Below are positions 39,342-47,720 of a DNA stretch of 52,572 bases, piece after piece (the first letter of the stretch is position 1; every line of letters begins with the position of its first letter). The position numbers and the translations under genes were made by a program. The stretch is from JBBSWA01 sp038046485 (GTDB lineage: Archaea; Nanobdellota; Nanobdellia; Woesearchaeales; SM23-78), in assembly GCA_038046485.1 (NCBI GenBank), contig JBBSWA010000003.1, forward strand, positions 1 to 52,572, read 5' to 3'. The notes beneath the pieces are model-generated. The model was not told the DNA's origin, made no database searches, and saw only the letters and a list, made by a program, of their open reading frames with translations.

Positions 39342-40469
39342 ATGCGCGTCTGTTTCATCCAGTCCACCTTCCACCCGTTTGTGGGTGGAACCGAGCGTCA
39401 GTCCTTGCAGTTAGCGCAGCGTCTCATCAAAAAAGGGGTTCAAGTCGAAGTCGTCACGGGTCGATTTTCAGACCTCAAGAAGTTTGAAGTCGTTCAAGGC
39501 GTTCCAGTCCATCGAGTATGGGCATATGATTCCCATGCCAAGCGCAGCTTCTTACAAACTCTAACTTGGTTGTGGAGTGCTTTCTGGTTCTTGCTTTTCT
39601 CAAAGTCCTACGACATCTATCATGCCCATCAAGCTTTGACACCTGCCTTTATCGCATATCTCATCGCTAAACTCAAAGGAAAGAAATGCCTTTCCAAGAT
39701 TGCCAATACACAGCATGTGGGTGAGTTGTTTATACTGAGTCATTCGTTGTTTGGTCGATTAATGAGGTCATTTATTTTGTCCATGGATGGTTTCATCGCT
39801 ACCTCCAATCAGGCCGTAAAGGAGTTGGCAGAAAACAAGATCTCAAAGGAAAAGATTGCAGCCATTCCGAATGGCGTGGACACAGAGAAGTTCAAGTCGG
39901 TAAAGGATAAAAAGACATTAAGGAAAAGATTAGGTCTTCCATTAAATAAGAAGATCGTAATGTTTCTTGCTACGACAACAAGGGAGAAGGGCATTTTCGA
40001 GTTGGTTCAGGCGTGGAAAACAGTGGAAGCTAAGGTCTCAAATGCACACTTGATTATAGTTGGGAAAAAGTTCAATGAGCAAGAGCTCGACAATTTAGTA
40101 AGGAAACTCGGTCTGCATTCAATTGAATTCCTTGGTATTCATCCAAATCCAGAAGATTTTCTAGCAGCCTCCGACGCCTTTGTCTTGTGCAGTCATGCCG
40201 AAGGCTTGAGTAATGCCTTGCTCGAGGCCATGAGCTCAGCGCTTCCCATCGTGGCAACAAAGATTAGTGGTACAGTGGATTTAATCAAAGATAAAAAGAA
40301 TGGTCTTCTCGTGCCTCCGATGAATACAATTGCATTAAGCAAGGCATTGCTCAGCGTCTTGCAGAAGCCTTCAGGGTGGGGGAAAGCTGCTCGAGAAACA
40401 ATCATTTCTAAATACAGTTTGGACGCAGTCGTTAATCAATACCTGAAGTTGTATAAGAATCTGATTTAG
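39342..40469 (+). CDS. GT4 glycosyltransferase
   Basis: A 375-residue GT-B enzyme: IQSTFHPFVGGTERQSLQLA at the N-terminus, an NGVDTEKF turn, FLATTTREKGIFELV, and the E-x7-E segment SHAEGLSNALLEAMSSALPI, then GTVDLIKDKKNGLLV. I start at the ATG at 39342, since GTCTTTATAAATCC (39310-39323) lies about 26 nt upstream; the frame back to 39294 adds residues with no match. Ends tail-to-tail with a 4-nt overlap with the GT-C gene at 40466. Donor and acceptor unknown. Confidence 0.9.
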   Translation: MRVCFIQSTFHPFVGGTERQSLQLAQRLIKKGVQVEVVTGRFSDLKKFEVVQGVPVHRVWAYDSHAKRSFLQTLTWLWSAFWFLLFSKSYDIYHAHQALTPAFIAYLIAKLKGKKCLSKIANTQHVGELFILSHSLFGRLMRSFILSMDGFIATSNQAVKELAENKISKEKIAAIPNGVDTEKFKSVKDKKTLRKRLGLPLNKKIVMFLATTTREKGIFELVQAWKTVEAKVSNAHLIIVGKKFNEQELDNLVRKLGLHSIEFLGIHPNPEDFLAASDAFVLCSHAEGLSNALLEAMSSALPIVATKISGTVDLIKDKKNGLLVPPMNTIALSKALLSVLQKPSGWGKAARETIISKYSLDAVVNQYLKLYKNLI

Positions 40470-41755
40470 CGTATTTTTTTAGGCTGAAAGCTCATTCGTA
40501 ATATTCCCATGATCTCTCTTCGTTTCACCCACCCATATCCAGCCAGTACAAACACTAAAGGTAGCAAAGGTTCTTTGTATCGTGCCGTAACGAGGACCAT
40601 AGCGTAAAACAGTGTACCATAAACAGCTGGCCAGATAAGAAGCCACGTATTCTTGTCTTTACGCTTCTGCCAGAGTGCATAGAGAGCAAGAAGAATCACA
40701 ACCCAGTAGAGTCCGACATAGATGAGAACAGCGAGAGCGACTTGAGCATGACTAAAGACTGCTTCTAAGATAGGTTTTGAATAGATTACACTTGCAGAGC
40801 CTGTAAACAAAACGAGTGAGTAACCAATGGCATCTGCAGGCCCGTACCACATAATGCCCATCTTTTTGAGGTAGAAGAAGAAGGACGTAATAGGATGTTC
40901 AAGAACATACTGTTTTGCTGCTTGGTAGAATCGTGCATCTAATTTAGCCGGGTCCGTTTCATTGCCCATAATCTTTTTCTCAACGTCATCATACTGGGTA
41001 TCATAGACATACATATTGTTGTAAGGAATGTACACACCGTAGAACAGCGCCGTTCCTCCACGACTAACAACGGGGATAAACTCGTGGAAAACCGTGTAGT
41101 TACGGATTGTCCAGGCGCCAATCAAAGCCAAAGCGATAATAAAAAGGAGGGCAAGGCCTTTGAGAAGAGGTTTCCTCCATTTATTCCAGTAAACAATGAG
41201 ATAGTAAATGGCTAGGAATGGGAGGAGGAAAAGGAAGGCGGCTTTGGTGAGCACCAAACATCCTAAGACAAGACCTGTAAGAGGGTAATACATGTGGCGT
41301 GTTCGGGATTGAAGTAAGCAATAGACAAGTAGGGTAAGGAGGAACATCGTCAGAGTTTCAGTGAGAAATTGTTTAGAGTACAGGATGATGTTGGGGTAGT
41401 TCATAGTAAGAAGAGCAGAGAACCAAGCCGCTTTTTTATTCGCAAAAAGTTCAAGGCTGATATAGAACACAAGGATAACAACAAGAGCACTTAGGACAGA
41501 TTGGAAGGCATAAACATAGAGGTAGTTTTCTCCAAAGACTTGGTAAAGAATAGAGGCCAAGAAAGGAAGCAAGGGTTCTCGAAACGCAGTCAATTTGCCT
41601 TGCCAGCTAAATCCTTCTCCATGAGCTAGGTTCAAAGCAATTTGGTGGTAGTTGGAGGCATCATTTCCAGGTGGGCTGGAAAAAAACAAGGAAGGGATGA
41701 GCCGTAAGAGTAGAGCTACTAAGAATAAGGTCCACAGTGCTTTGGTTTTATTCAT
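40466..41755 (-). CDS. GT-C membrane glycosyltransferase (ArnT/PMT-like)
   Basis: A 429-residue polytopic membrane protein, about ten hydrophobic segments. After the first one comes FSSPPGNDASNYHQIALNLAHG with the acidic D-A-S-N-Y-H site where GT-C enzymes carry their D-D/E-D motif, followed by GFSWQGKLTAFREPLLPFL, typical of GT39-like proteins. The ATG at 41755 lies within the last codons of the carbamoyltransferase gene (8-nt overlap), so the two are co-translated. Probably adds a lipid-carried sugar on the outer side of the membrane. Confidence 0.8.
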   Translation of the reverse strand: MNKTKALWTLFLVALLLRLIPSLFFSSPPGNDASNYHQIALNLAHGEGFSWQGKLTAFREPLLPFLASILYQVFGENYLYVYAFQSVLSALVVILVFYISLELFANKKAAWFSALLTMNYPNIILYSKQFLTETLTMFLLTLLVYCLLQSRTRHMYYPLTGLVLGCLVLTKAAFLFLLPFLAIYYLIVYWNKWRKPLLKGLALLFIIALALIGAWTIRNYTVFHEFIPVVSRGGTALFYGVYIPYNNMYVYDTQYDDVEKKIMGNETDPAKLDARFYQAAKQYVLEHPITSFFFYLKKMGIMWYGPADAIGYSLVLFTGSASVIYSKPILEAVFSHAQVALAVLIYVGLYWVVILLALYALWQKRKDKNTWLLIWPAVYGTLFYAMVLVTARYKEPLLPLVFVLAGYGWVKRREIMGILRMSFQPKKIR

Positions 41756-43511
41756 TCTTGTGTGCTTTAGGATTGGTAATGATCCAGTTGCCAAGGGCAA
41801 TCACATCCAAGTGCCCTTGTAAATAACTGCGAATAGCATCATCCGGAGTGCAAACAATGGGTTCTTCGTGCATGTTGAAGCTGGTATTCACGATGGTGGG
41901 GCTTCCAGTAATCTTTCTATACTCATCAATAATCTTGTAGTAGCTGGGGTTGATCTCTTTTTTAACCAGCTGGGGTCGAGCCGTGCCATCCACATGGACA
42001 ATGGCAGGGCAATTTTTCTTAGTCCAAGGTGTACAGTCAAAGGTGATGGTCATGAATTCAGCAGCATGTTCAGCTCCAGCAACATTTTTGTAGCAGTGAT
42101 CCTTGTACTCATACAGTGTACTGGGGGCAAACGGCATGAATTCCGTTCTCTTTAGGCGCCTGTTCAACCATTGGTTGACGCTACTTTCTTTTGCCGAGTA
42201 GAGGATGCTTCGGTTCCCTAATGCCCTGGGTCCGTATTCCATTCGTCCATTGAATCGTGCAACAACTTTTCCATCTGCAATGTATCCGGCAATTTCTTTT
42301 TCCACATTTTTGTTCAAGTGAGCCTTCAATCCAGCTCGGTCAATTGCCGCCTTGATTTCTTTGTCATTATACTCAGGACCTAGGTAAGCATGATCCATCA
42401 ATTTTGGTTTAGGTGCTTTTCCCTCTTTGGCTGCACGTTCACTCCATACATACAAAGCAGCACCCACATTCAACCCGCCATCCCCCATATGGGGATGGAT
42501 AAAAAGAGTATTAATGTTGCTGAGTTCATGCACGCGTTGGTTGAGTTTGACATTGGCAAAGGTGCCGCCCGCTAGAGCTACATCTACCTTTTTCTCGCCG
42601 CGTAGCATGTGAGCGATGTGTTCCACGACAGTTTCTTCTAATATATACTGTGCTGCTGCCGCGATATCCTTGGCTTCATGATTCTGAGTGAGTTTGCGCA
42701 TCTTTCGGATAGCGCGCATGCCAACCGCTTTGAATCGGTTGCGAAATTCGGTTTTGTCTTTAGACAATCCCAGTGCAGGTTTAAGTTGATCATACAATTT
42801 ATCAGGGTCTCCAAGCGCAGCTAGGCCTGTAATCTTGCCTTCATGCCGTAGCATTTTGAATCCAAGCAAATGAGTGATCTCACTATAGAAATAACCTGGG
42901 CTATCATAAGTAAGTGTACTGGCAATTCGGTGAATTGGGTTGTTGCGATCCAGATTGTCTGGGGAGCTCAACGCGTTAGCGTTGTTGGGGGCATAGACCG
43001 TTGCAGAAATATAATCTCCAGTGCCGTCAACGGTGAAGACCCAAGCAGGATGTTTGCCAAAAGTATAATAGGCTGAGTAGGCGTGGCTTTTGTGGTGTTC
43101 GACAAACTCAACGGGCTGATGGAAGCCTAATCTTTTAAGAGTGGATAAAAGGTTTCTTTTTCGTAGGCCTAGGTTGCTAGCAATATGAATATGTCGAATG
43201 AACCGTTGCCGCAAGGCAAAGTCAAGAAAGGAAAGTTCGCTGTATACTCGTCCAATTCCACTGCCAAACCCTCCAGTGGGATCCTCCACGTCTTTGACCA
43301 CAACGCCACTCAGTCCTCCAATGGCAATGTGAGTAATATCCTTCTTGCGTAACTTTAGGTCGCGTAGCAAGAACTCAATAGATAGGTAAGGAAAACCGAT
43401 ATGGAATTTCTTTCTGGAAAGCCGCTCTTCATTTACCGCTCTAAGTACAACGCCATCTTTCACAATGCAGGCGCCTGAATCATGTCCGTCATAGAGGCCT
43501 AGGATGTACAT
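41748..43511 (-). CDS. carbamoyltransferase (NodU/CmcH/TobZ family)
   Basis: A 587-residue enzyme. The N-terminal Kae1-like domain opens with GLYDGHDSGACIVKDG and VNEERLSRKK and contains the metal-binding H-H-K-S-H-A (about 138-143) with VFTVDGTGD. The C-terminal domain contains the family signature GPRALGNRS (about 428-436). Family enzymes transfer a carbamoyl group from carbamoyl phosphate via carbamoyl-adenylate to a hydroxyl of a sugar or antibiotic. Here the likely acceptor is a surface glycan sugar, since the next gene is a GT-C transferase overlapping by 8 nt. TATA CCTTTAAAAATG (minus strand, about 43532-43543) is about 27 nt from the ATG. Confidence 0.93.
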   Translation of the reverse strand: MYILGLYDGHDSGACIVKDGVVLRAVNEERLSRKKFHIGFPYLSIEFLLRDLKLRKKDITHIAIGGLSGVVVKDVEDPTGGFGSGIGRVYSELSFLDFALRQRFIRHIHIASNLGLRKRNLLSTLKRLGFHQPVEFVEHHKSHAYSAYYTFGKHPAWVFTVDGTGDYISATVYAPNNANALSSPDNLDRNNPIHRIASTLTYDSPGYFYSEITHLLGFKMLRHEGKITGLAALGDPDKLYDQLKPALGLSKDKTEFRNRFKAVGMRAIRKMRKLTQNHEAKDIAAAAQYILEETVVEHIAHMLRGEKKVDVALAGGTFANVKLNQRVHELSNINTLFIHPHMGDGGLNVGAALYVWSERAAKEGKAPKPKLMDHAYLGPEYNDKEIKAAIDRAGLKAHLNKNVEKEIAGYIADGKVVARFNGRMEYGPRALGNRSILYSAKESSVNQWLNRRLKRTEFMPFAPSTLYEYKDHCYKNVAGAEHAAEFMTITFDCTPWTKKNCPAIVHVDGTARPQLVKKEINPSYYKIIDEYRKITGSPTIVNTSFNMHEEPIVCTPDDAIRSYLQGHLDVIALGNWIITNPKAHKNE

Positions 43512-43578
43512 GGTGGAATAGAACTTAACCTCATTTTTAAAGGTATTTATGAAATAAAAAGTCTTAAGAAGGGGGGGT

Positions 43579-44121
43579 ATGGCAAACTATTTAAACATTC
43601 AAGACCTACTTTTTACGATGAAAACATCTTTTATGATCTTTTTTTTCGTTCTCTTAACAGTAAACGTCTTTGCTGTAACAACTCCCGTAACCTATCCTTG
43701 GACCTCTCATGTATCTGAGCAGTTTGTGAAGAATTCATGTAAATGGGGGGCCTGTGGGGATCATATGTCTAAAACAACGCCGTACAATCCGTTTAAGCAG
43801 AGGCCAGCGGCCGTAAGTGTAGATCCTGAAGTGGCAGCCATGTCAGCTGTGCGTAAGGTGTTTAAGGCTCAGTTTGGAAAAGAGGCGGATGATGCGTATG
43901 TCTTGAAAGAATCAAAGTTAATGGTGCAAAAGGGCTATCCTCAAGATAAATATGCGGAGGAGATGTTGCGTGCGGCATATAAGAAGAATCCAAGTCTATA
44001 CATCAAGCATGCTAAGAAGATTACTACTTCGAATCAAGGGTATTCAAAATATGGAAAAATGAGGTTATCCGGTGGTTCGGTCTTTTCAAGTGGCGGCACA
44101 GTGGGTGTAAGTCTAGGTTAG
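43579..44121 (+). CDS. secreted or membrane-anchored hypothetical protein
   Basis: A 180-residue protein with a hydrophobic N-terminal segment (about 17-32) ending in V-F-A-V-T, consistent with a signal peptide or anchor. The rest is polar, with a basic region (about 95-140) and a Gly/Ser-rich end. Two Cys (53 and 58) could form a disulfide. No family recognised. The start at 43579 fits ATGAAATAAAAAG (43549-43561) upstream; the ATG at 43618 would leave a cleaner signal peptide and is possible. The 19-nt post-stop motif (copy C) follows its TAG. Confidence 0.6.
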   Translation: MANYLNIQDLLFTMKTSFMIFFFVLLTVNVFAVTTPVTYPWTSHVSEQFVKNSCKWGACGDHMSKTTPYNPFKQRPAAVSVDPEVAAMSAVRKVFKAQFGKEADDAYVLKESKLMVQKGYPQDKYAEEMLRAAYKKNPSLYIKHAKKITTSNQGYSKYGKMRLSGGSVFSSGGTVGVSLG

Positions 44122-44140
44122 GGGTCTTCTTAAGGCTTTC
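44122..44140 (+). repeat. post-stop motif, copy C
   Basis: GGGTCTTCTTAAGGCTTTC starts at the base after the TAG; it differs from copy A by one base. Confidence 0.5.
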
Positions 44141-44177
44141 GTAGGGGTATAAAAAACCCGTTCCATTCTAAATTAGA

Positions 44178-44312
44178 ATGTTAAACAAATCAAGACTGGG
44201 TAAAATCGCTCAGTTAGTAAAAGGAAAAAAGGTTCTAGTGGTGGGAGATGTGATGTTAGATCATTACGTTTTTCTCGGTGGAAAAAGGCCTTCTCCAGAG
44301 AGGCAAGGCTAG
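44178..44312 (+). pseudogene. truncated heptose-7-phosphate kinase (HldE/RfaE N-terminal fragment)
   Basis: A 44-codon ORF whose residues 22-41 (KKVLVVGDVMLDHYVFLGGK) followed by R-P-S-P-E match the N-terminus of the PfkB-type kinase HldE/RfaE1 (V-L-V-V-G-D-x-M-L-D-x-Y ... R-x-S-P-E), then stop with RQG-TAG. The other 260 or so residues of the kinase, including the ATP site, are absent. Its own TATA box GTATAAAAAAC (44147-44157) is intact and 26 nt before the ATG, so the fragment may still be transcribed. The stop TAG is followed directly by the ATG of gmhA. It reads as an internal deletion joining kinase start and isomerase gene. Confidence 0.8.
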
Positions 44313-44894
44313 ATGGGTGATTCAAACGGTGAAAGAAGGGTGGTGAATGGTTTAGCTAATTTAAGAGGATTGATTGTGGAAATAGAGAAGAGAGGTGAGT
44401 TTAAGCAAGAAATCAATTCAATTATTCAGTTGTTGCAAGAAACATTTTCGGACGGGAATAAAGTTTTAATTGCAGGAAATGGAGGATCTGCATCGCAGGC
44501 AATGCACTTTTCAGATGAGATGATGGGGCGTTATAAGGAAAACAGAAAGCCTTATCCAGTAATTGCGTTGAATGCGGATAGCGCAGTGTTGACCTGTATC
44601 GCGAATGATTTCGGTTATGATGAAGTATTTAGTCGGCAAGTAGAAGGGCTTGGGAAAAAAGGAGATGTGTTTATCGGGCTTTCAACCTCTGGGAATTCTA
44701 AGAATATTCTTTTGGCAGCGGACATAGCTAAAAAGCAAGGGTTGAAAGTGGTGGCTTTGACGGGGGCAAAAGGTAAACTATTGGAAAAAGCAGATATTGC
44801 CGTGAAGATTCCAATAGAGGTCACTTCAAGAATGCAAGAGATGCACTTGCACGCCATTCACCTAATCTGCGAGGCATTCGAGCCTAGACCTTAA
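44313..44894 (+). CDS. gmhA: phosphoheptose isomerase (sedoheptulose-7-phosphate isomerase)
   Basis: A 193-residue SIS-domain protein with the GmhA hallmarks: AGNGGSASQAMHFSDEMMGR (residues about 54-73), Y-K-E-N-R-K-P-Y-P-V-I-A-L-N, NDFGYDEVFSRQVEGLG, STSGNSKNI and the C-terminal MQEMHLHAIHLICE carrying the catalytic His region. It turns sedoheptulose 7-phosphate into D-glycero-D-manno-heptose 7-phosphate, the first step of nucleotide-heptose synthesis. The first 20 or so residues lack similarity to usual GmhA starts and may derive from the deleted neighbour. It probably relies on the promoter of the kinase fragment. A GT9 heptosyltransferase-like gene lies 3.7 kb downstream. Confidence 0.9.
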   Translation: MGDSNGERRVVNGLANLRGLIVEIEKRGEFKQEINSIIQLLQETFSDGNKVLIAGNGGSASQAMHFSDEMMGRYKENRKPYPVIALNADSAVLTCIANDFGYDEVFSRQVEGLGKKGDVFIGLSTSGNSKNILLAADIAKKQGLKVVALTGAKGKLLEKADIAVKIPIEVTSRMQEMHLHAIHLICEAFEPRP

Positions 44895-44898
44895 CGGT

Positions 44899-45720
44899 TT
44901 AGATCGGTATCTCGTTAATCCCGCACAGTTCTTGAGCTTCTTCACTGATGACCTTAACTTTAGAGAGGGGGAGTTGTAGGATTTGGGCGAGTTCCGGTTG
45001 GGATAATTGGGCAAGTGTTTTGAGGAGTACGATTTTATGTTCTAAGAGAAGAGCAAGGGTATCGGGTTCAATGCGGCGAAGCAGCGTCACGGGATACAAT
45101 TTGTAGCGCTCAATGTTTTCTTCAAGGCTGTCTCCTTTAGGATACTTCCATCCCATCAGGCGTAGGCCAATTCCTCTGGCGTACCGGATGATGCTTTCAG
45201 AAAAAACTGTGTTTGTGACAAGCATGGGTTGAGTAAAGTTCTTTTTAACTTCAAGGAATCGAGCCCAGACATACAATGCGGTTTGGATGTGGCAGCCGTT
45301 CCAGGGTTGGATGTGGTGTTTGCATTCGACCATGATTTTTTCTCCTGATTTTTCAGCGACCACATCGATTTCATGCGTAATATAAGTTCCTCGAATATAT
45401 TGGTCAGTTTGAGTCGTGTAACCTTTGCTTTGCAAAATGTGTGCAACGTATTCTTCAAAGGCAAATCCTGCAGGGCCCATGCGCAAAATAGCATTTTTGA
45501 GATCAAATCGTTCAGCAAGAGTAGGGGTGTATCTGCGTAGTTCTTGAAAGACAAATCGAAAGACCTCTTTGGTGCTAATGCCATCGTACAGACTTTTTCG
45601 TAATTTGCCAAGAATTTCATGGGCCATGTCATGGCTGGCTCCGGCATTGATCAAGCTTCGTCGAATCTTGCTTTCATCAAAAGGTTCAATCACCCCATTG
45701 AGCTTACGGATGTGGATCAT
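44899..45720 (-). CDS. ATP-cone domain fused to restriction-endonuclease-like nuclease
   Basis: A 273-residue three-part protein. Residues about 1-85 are an ATP-cone (V/I-R-K-L-N-G-x-x-E-P-F-D-x-x-K-I, S-L-I-N-A-G-A). Residues about 88-190 are a PD-(D/E)xK nuclease of the Mrr/archaeal type: FEEYVAHILQSKGY, HEIDVVAEKSGEK and the catalytic V-E-C-K-H-H. Residues about 230-270 look like a helix-hairpin-helix or HTH element. ATP cones sense dATP/ATP in ribonucleotide reductases and NrdR, so a nucleotide-controlled nuclease is suggested. TATA TTTAAATATT (45745-45754) is about 27-29 nt before the ATG. Confidence 0.8.
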   Translation of the reverse strand: MIHIRKLNGVIEPFDESKIRRSLINAGASHDMAHEILGKLRKSLYDGISTKEVFRFVFQELRRYTPTLAERFDLKNAILRMGPAGFAFEEYVAHILQSKGYTTQTDQYIRGTYITHEIDVVAEKSGEKIMVECKHHIQPWNGCHIQTALYVWARFLEVKKNFTQPMLVTNTVFSESIIRYARGIGLRLMGWKYPKGDSLEENIERYKLYPVTLLRRIEPDTLALLLEHKIVLLKTLAQLSQPELAQILQLPLSKVKVISEEAQELCGINEIPI

Positions 45721-45830
45721 TAAATCTTACTCTAGAGGGTTTGTTTTAAATATTCTTTGTTTAAAAAAAGAAGAGATCACGGTTGACCTGTAAGATCAGA
45801 AGCCATGAATAAACGAGTTTCGCCAGCATC

Positions 45831-46718
45831 CTAATGTTGTCCGGATGGCACTTTATCTTTTCGTAGGCTGACTTGGACAGGTATTCCTTTATACAATAAA
45901 GCAGAGCCCGCGATTTCAGGGTGTTGTAGGATATAGATGTCTGCTAAGGAGGAGCCATCTAAGTCTTGTCGGATGAGTTTAGCTTCCAGTACTTCTCGTA
46001 AGAAACCTATAAATTGATCCTTTCTGATTTCAATGGCACCGGGGTTTTTCTGTTTCGCAACCAGAGCTACGCTCGCTGCAAGTCGATTGTGTAATTTTCC
46101 ATAAAGCTCTTCATTTCCAACCATATCTGAATAAAAGGAGCAATTTCCGTTCTGTCGAACAGCAGTGATAAATCCGATTTGTTTGGGTTTGGGCGGGCCA
46201 AACGCAGCTAAATAATCCCCAAGATCTGCTTCTTCGGCAAATTGGGCATGGTCATCTGTTTCTAAGCCTAAGGAACTAGCCGCATCAGCAATGGTACTCC
46301 AAGTATGTTCTTGGGCTACAATTCCAGAACGAATAGAAGCCATGGAAATACTAGAAGATTGACTGTAGGCAGATCCTCTCCGCGTGTATCGGCTATGCTG
46401 TACACAATTAACAGGGATAGAAACTTCTTGTGAATGGGCTGGAACAATAAGAGGGTGGATAGCTGCTCGATTTTGACTGTCGCCTACAAAGATCATCCCA
46501 ACACCGATAAAAACATCTTGCTCAAGGTCGCTTTGCGCAATGACTGTGGGAGCATCTCCACTGTCAGTAACACGAAATTTTCCAGTTCCTAAAGCTTCAT
46601 CTAAAGTCAGAACAGGGTGTTGGAATCGGTTTGGGCCGTAGAGGCGCCTAAAAGCTAGATTTTTGTGGGAGTGAACTCTTCCGAGAGAAAGGCCATCGAA
46701 TAATTCTGCGGCTTTCAT
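45831..46718 (-). CDS. ARPP-1 domain protein
   Basis: A 295-residue protein matching the ARPP-1 family along its length: LSLGRVHSHKNLAFRRLYG start, LTLDEALGTGKFRVTDSG, the GMIFVGDSQNRAAIHPLIVP core, IPVNCVQHSRY, then the helical half and GFITAVRQNG. The family was described in connection with ADP-ribose and rhodanese-phosphatase-associated conflict systems; its activity is not known to me. The start at the ATG at 46718 is chosen because CTATATAAGTT (minus strand, 46739-46749) is 26 nt upstream; the frame from 46763 begins with TTG and has no promoter. Followed by an ATP-cone nuclease on the same strand. Confidence 0.82.
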   Translation of the reverse strand: MKAAELFDGLSLGRVHSHKNLAFRRLYGPNRFQHPVLTLDEALGTGKFRVTDSGDAPTVIAQSDLEQDVFIGVGMIFVGDSQNRAAIHPLIVPAHSQEVSIPVNCVQHSRYTRRGSAYSQSSSISMASIRSGIVAQEHTWSTIADAASSLGLETDDHAQFAEEADLGDYLAAFGPPKPKQIGFITAVRQNGNCSFYSDMVGNEELYGKLHNRLAASVALVAKQKNPGAIEIRKDQFIGFLREVLEAKLIRQDLDGSSLADIYILQHPEIAGSALLYKGIPVQVSLRKDKVPSGQH

Positions 46719-46821
46719 AGAATAGGAAAGGATTTGTAACTTATATAGTTTAGGCATATACAAAATAAATGTATTGATCGTTTCTCGATAAATATTTAAG
46801 TCAATGCCTTAAAAAGAGAGG

Positions 46822-47649
46822 ATGAAAATAAGTCGAATGCTCATGATCAGCCGGCCTTTATTTTGGCTTCCTATGGCTGGATGGTACTTAGTTGGGATAG
46901 GGAAGCTGTCTAATCTTACTTGGTGGTCGGTCTTAGAGCTTTTATGGGTCATTTTTCCTTTAAACCTGTACCTGAATGGGATTAATGATATATATGATAT
47001 GAAGAGTGATAAGTACAACCCTCGTAAGGGGGGTGTGCAAGGGGCATTACTCAAAAAGTCAGAAGTGGGCGACCTCAAGCCGTATCTAGTCATTTTTCCA
47101 TTGGTCTTCGTGATGATATCTTTTTTTAGCAAAAATCCTGTGCACATTCTTTTATCTTTTTTGTTTATGGGGTTGGGTTTTGCTTATTCTCATCAAAGTA
47201 TGAGGTGGAAAGAAGTACCTTTTTTTGATACGTTTGTGGGGGCAGCGGGTTGTTTTTTTCCTAGTTTAATCGCTTTTTCTTCTCATGCATCGTTGTTAAG
47301 CATACGTCCGACCATGCTATTACTTGTATTGCCTATAATGGGTTTGCATGCTTTGAGTACATTGATCGATGTAACCTATGATGTAAAGGCAGGCATGAAT
47401 TCCACCGGTATCTTCTTAGGAGAAAAGAAGTCTTTGCTTTTCGCTTCCGTTTCCTTTCTTATTCCACTTTTAGTTTTGTATAAGGATCCTTTCTTTTTAA
47501 GCGCATTAGGAATTGCTTTTTGTGAGTGTATGGCTCTTTTGGTGATGGGGGATAAGGAGCGCAAAAAGGCATTGTTTCCTACAGTTGCTTCGTATATTAC
47601 GCTTGCGGTAGTTGCACTCTATTATGTTGTTTTATCTGCTAACATGTAA
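46822..47649 (+). CDS. UbiA-family prenyltransferase
   Basis: A 275-residue membrane protein with about eight hydrophobic segments and both UbiA aspartate motifs: NDIYDMKSDKYNP (about 54-66) and D-V-T-Y-D-V-K-A-G (about 188-196). Such enzymes attach prenyl chains to quinones, glycerol phosphate lipids or carotenoid precursors (lycopene elongase type). The acceptor is not evident. Leaderless start behind AAATATTTAAG (46790-46800). The next gene is another polytopic membrane protein on the same strand with its own promoter. Confidence 0.88.
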   Translation: MKISRMLMISRPLFWLPMAGWYLVGIGKLSNLTWWSVLELLWVIFPLNLYLNGINDIYDMKSDKYNPRKGGVQGALLKKSEVGDLKPYLVIFPLVFVMISFFSKNPVHILLSFLFMGLGFAYSHQSMRWKEVPFFDTFVGAAGCFFPSLIAFSSHASLLSIRPTMLLLVLPIMGLHALSTLIDVTYDVKAGMNSTGIFLGEKKSLLFASVSFLIPLLVLYKDPFFLSALGIAFCECMALLVMGDKERKKALFPTVASYITLAVVALYYVVLSANM

Positions 47650-47720
47650 TTCTCTCGCCTTTTCCTATAAAGTCTCTGCAAAGAAAAAGCTTATATAGAT
47701 GAAAAAAGGAAGTAAATACT

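Noticed and set aside
44178..44312. Frameshifted rather than truncated heptose kinase
   Set aside because: After the R-P-S-P-E motif none of the other frames continues kinase-like sequence; GmhA follows directly, so deletion is the better reading.
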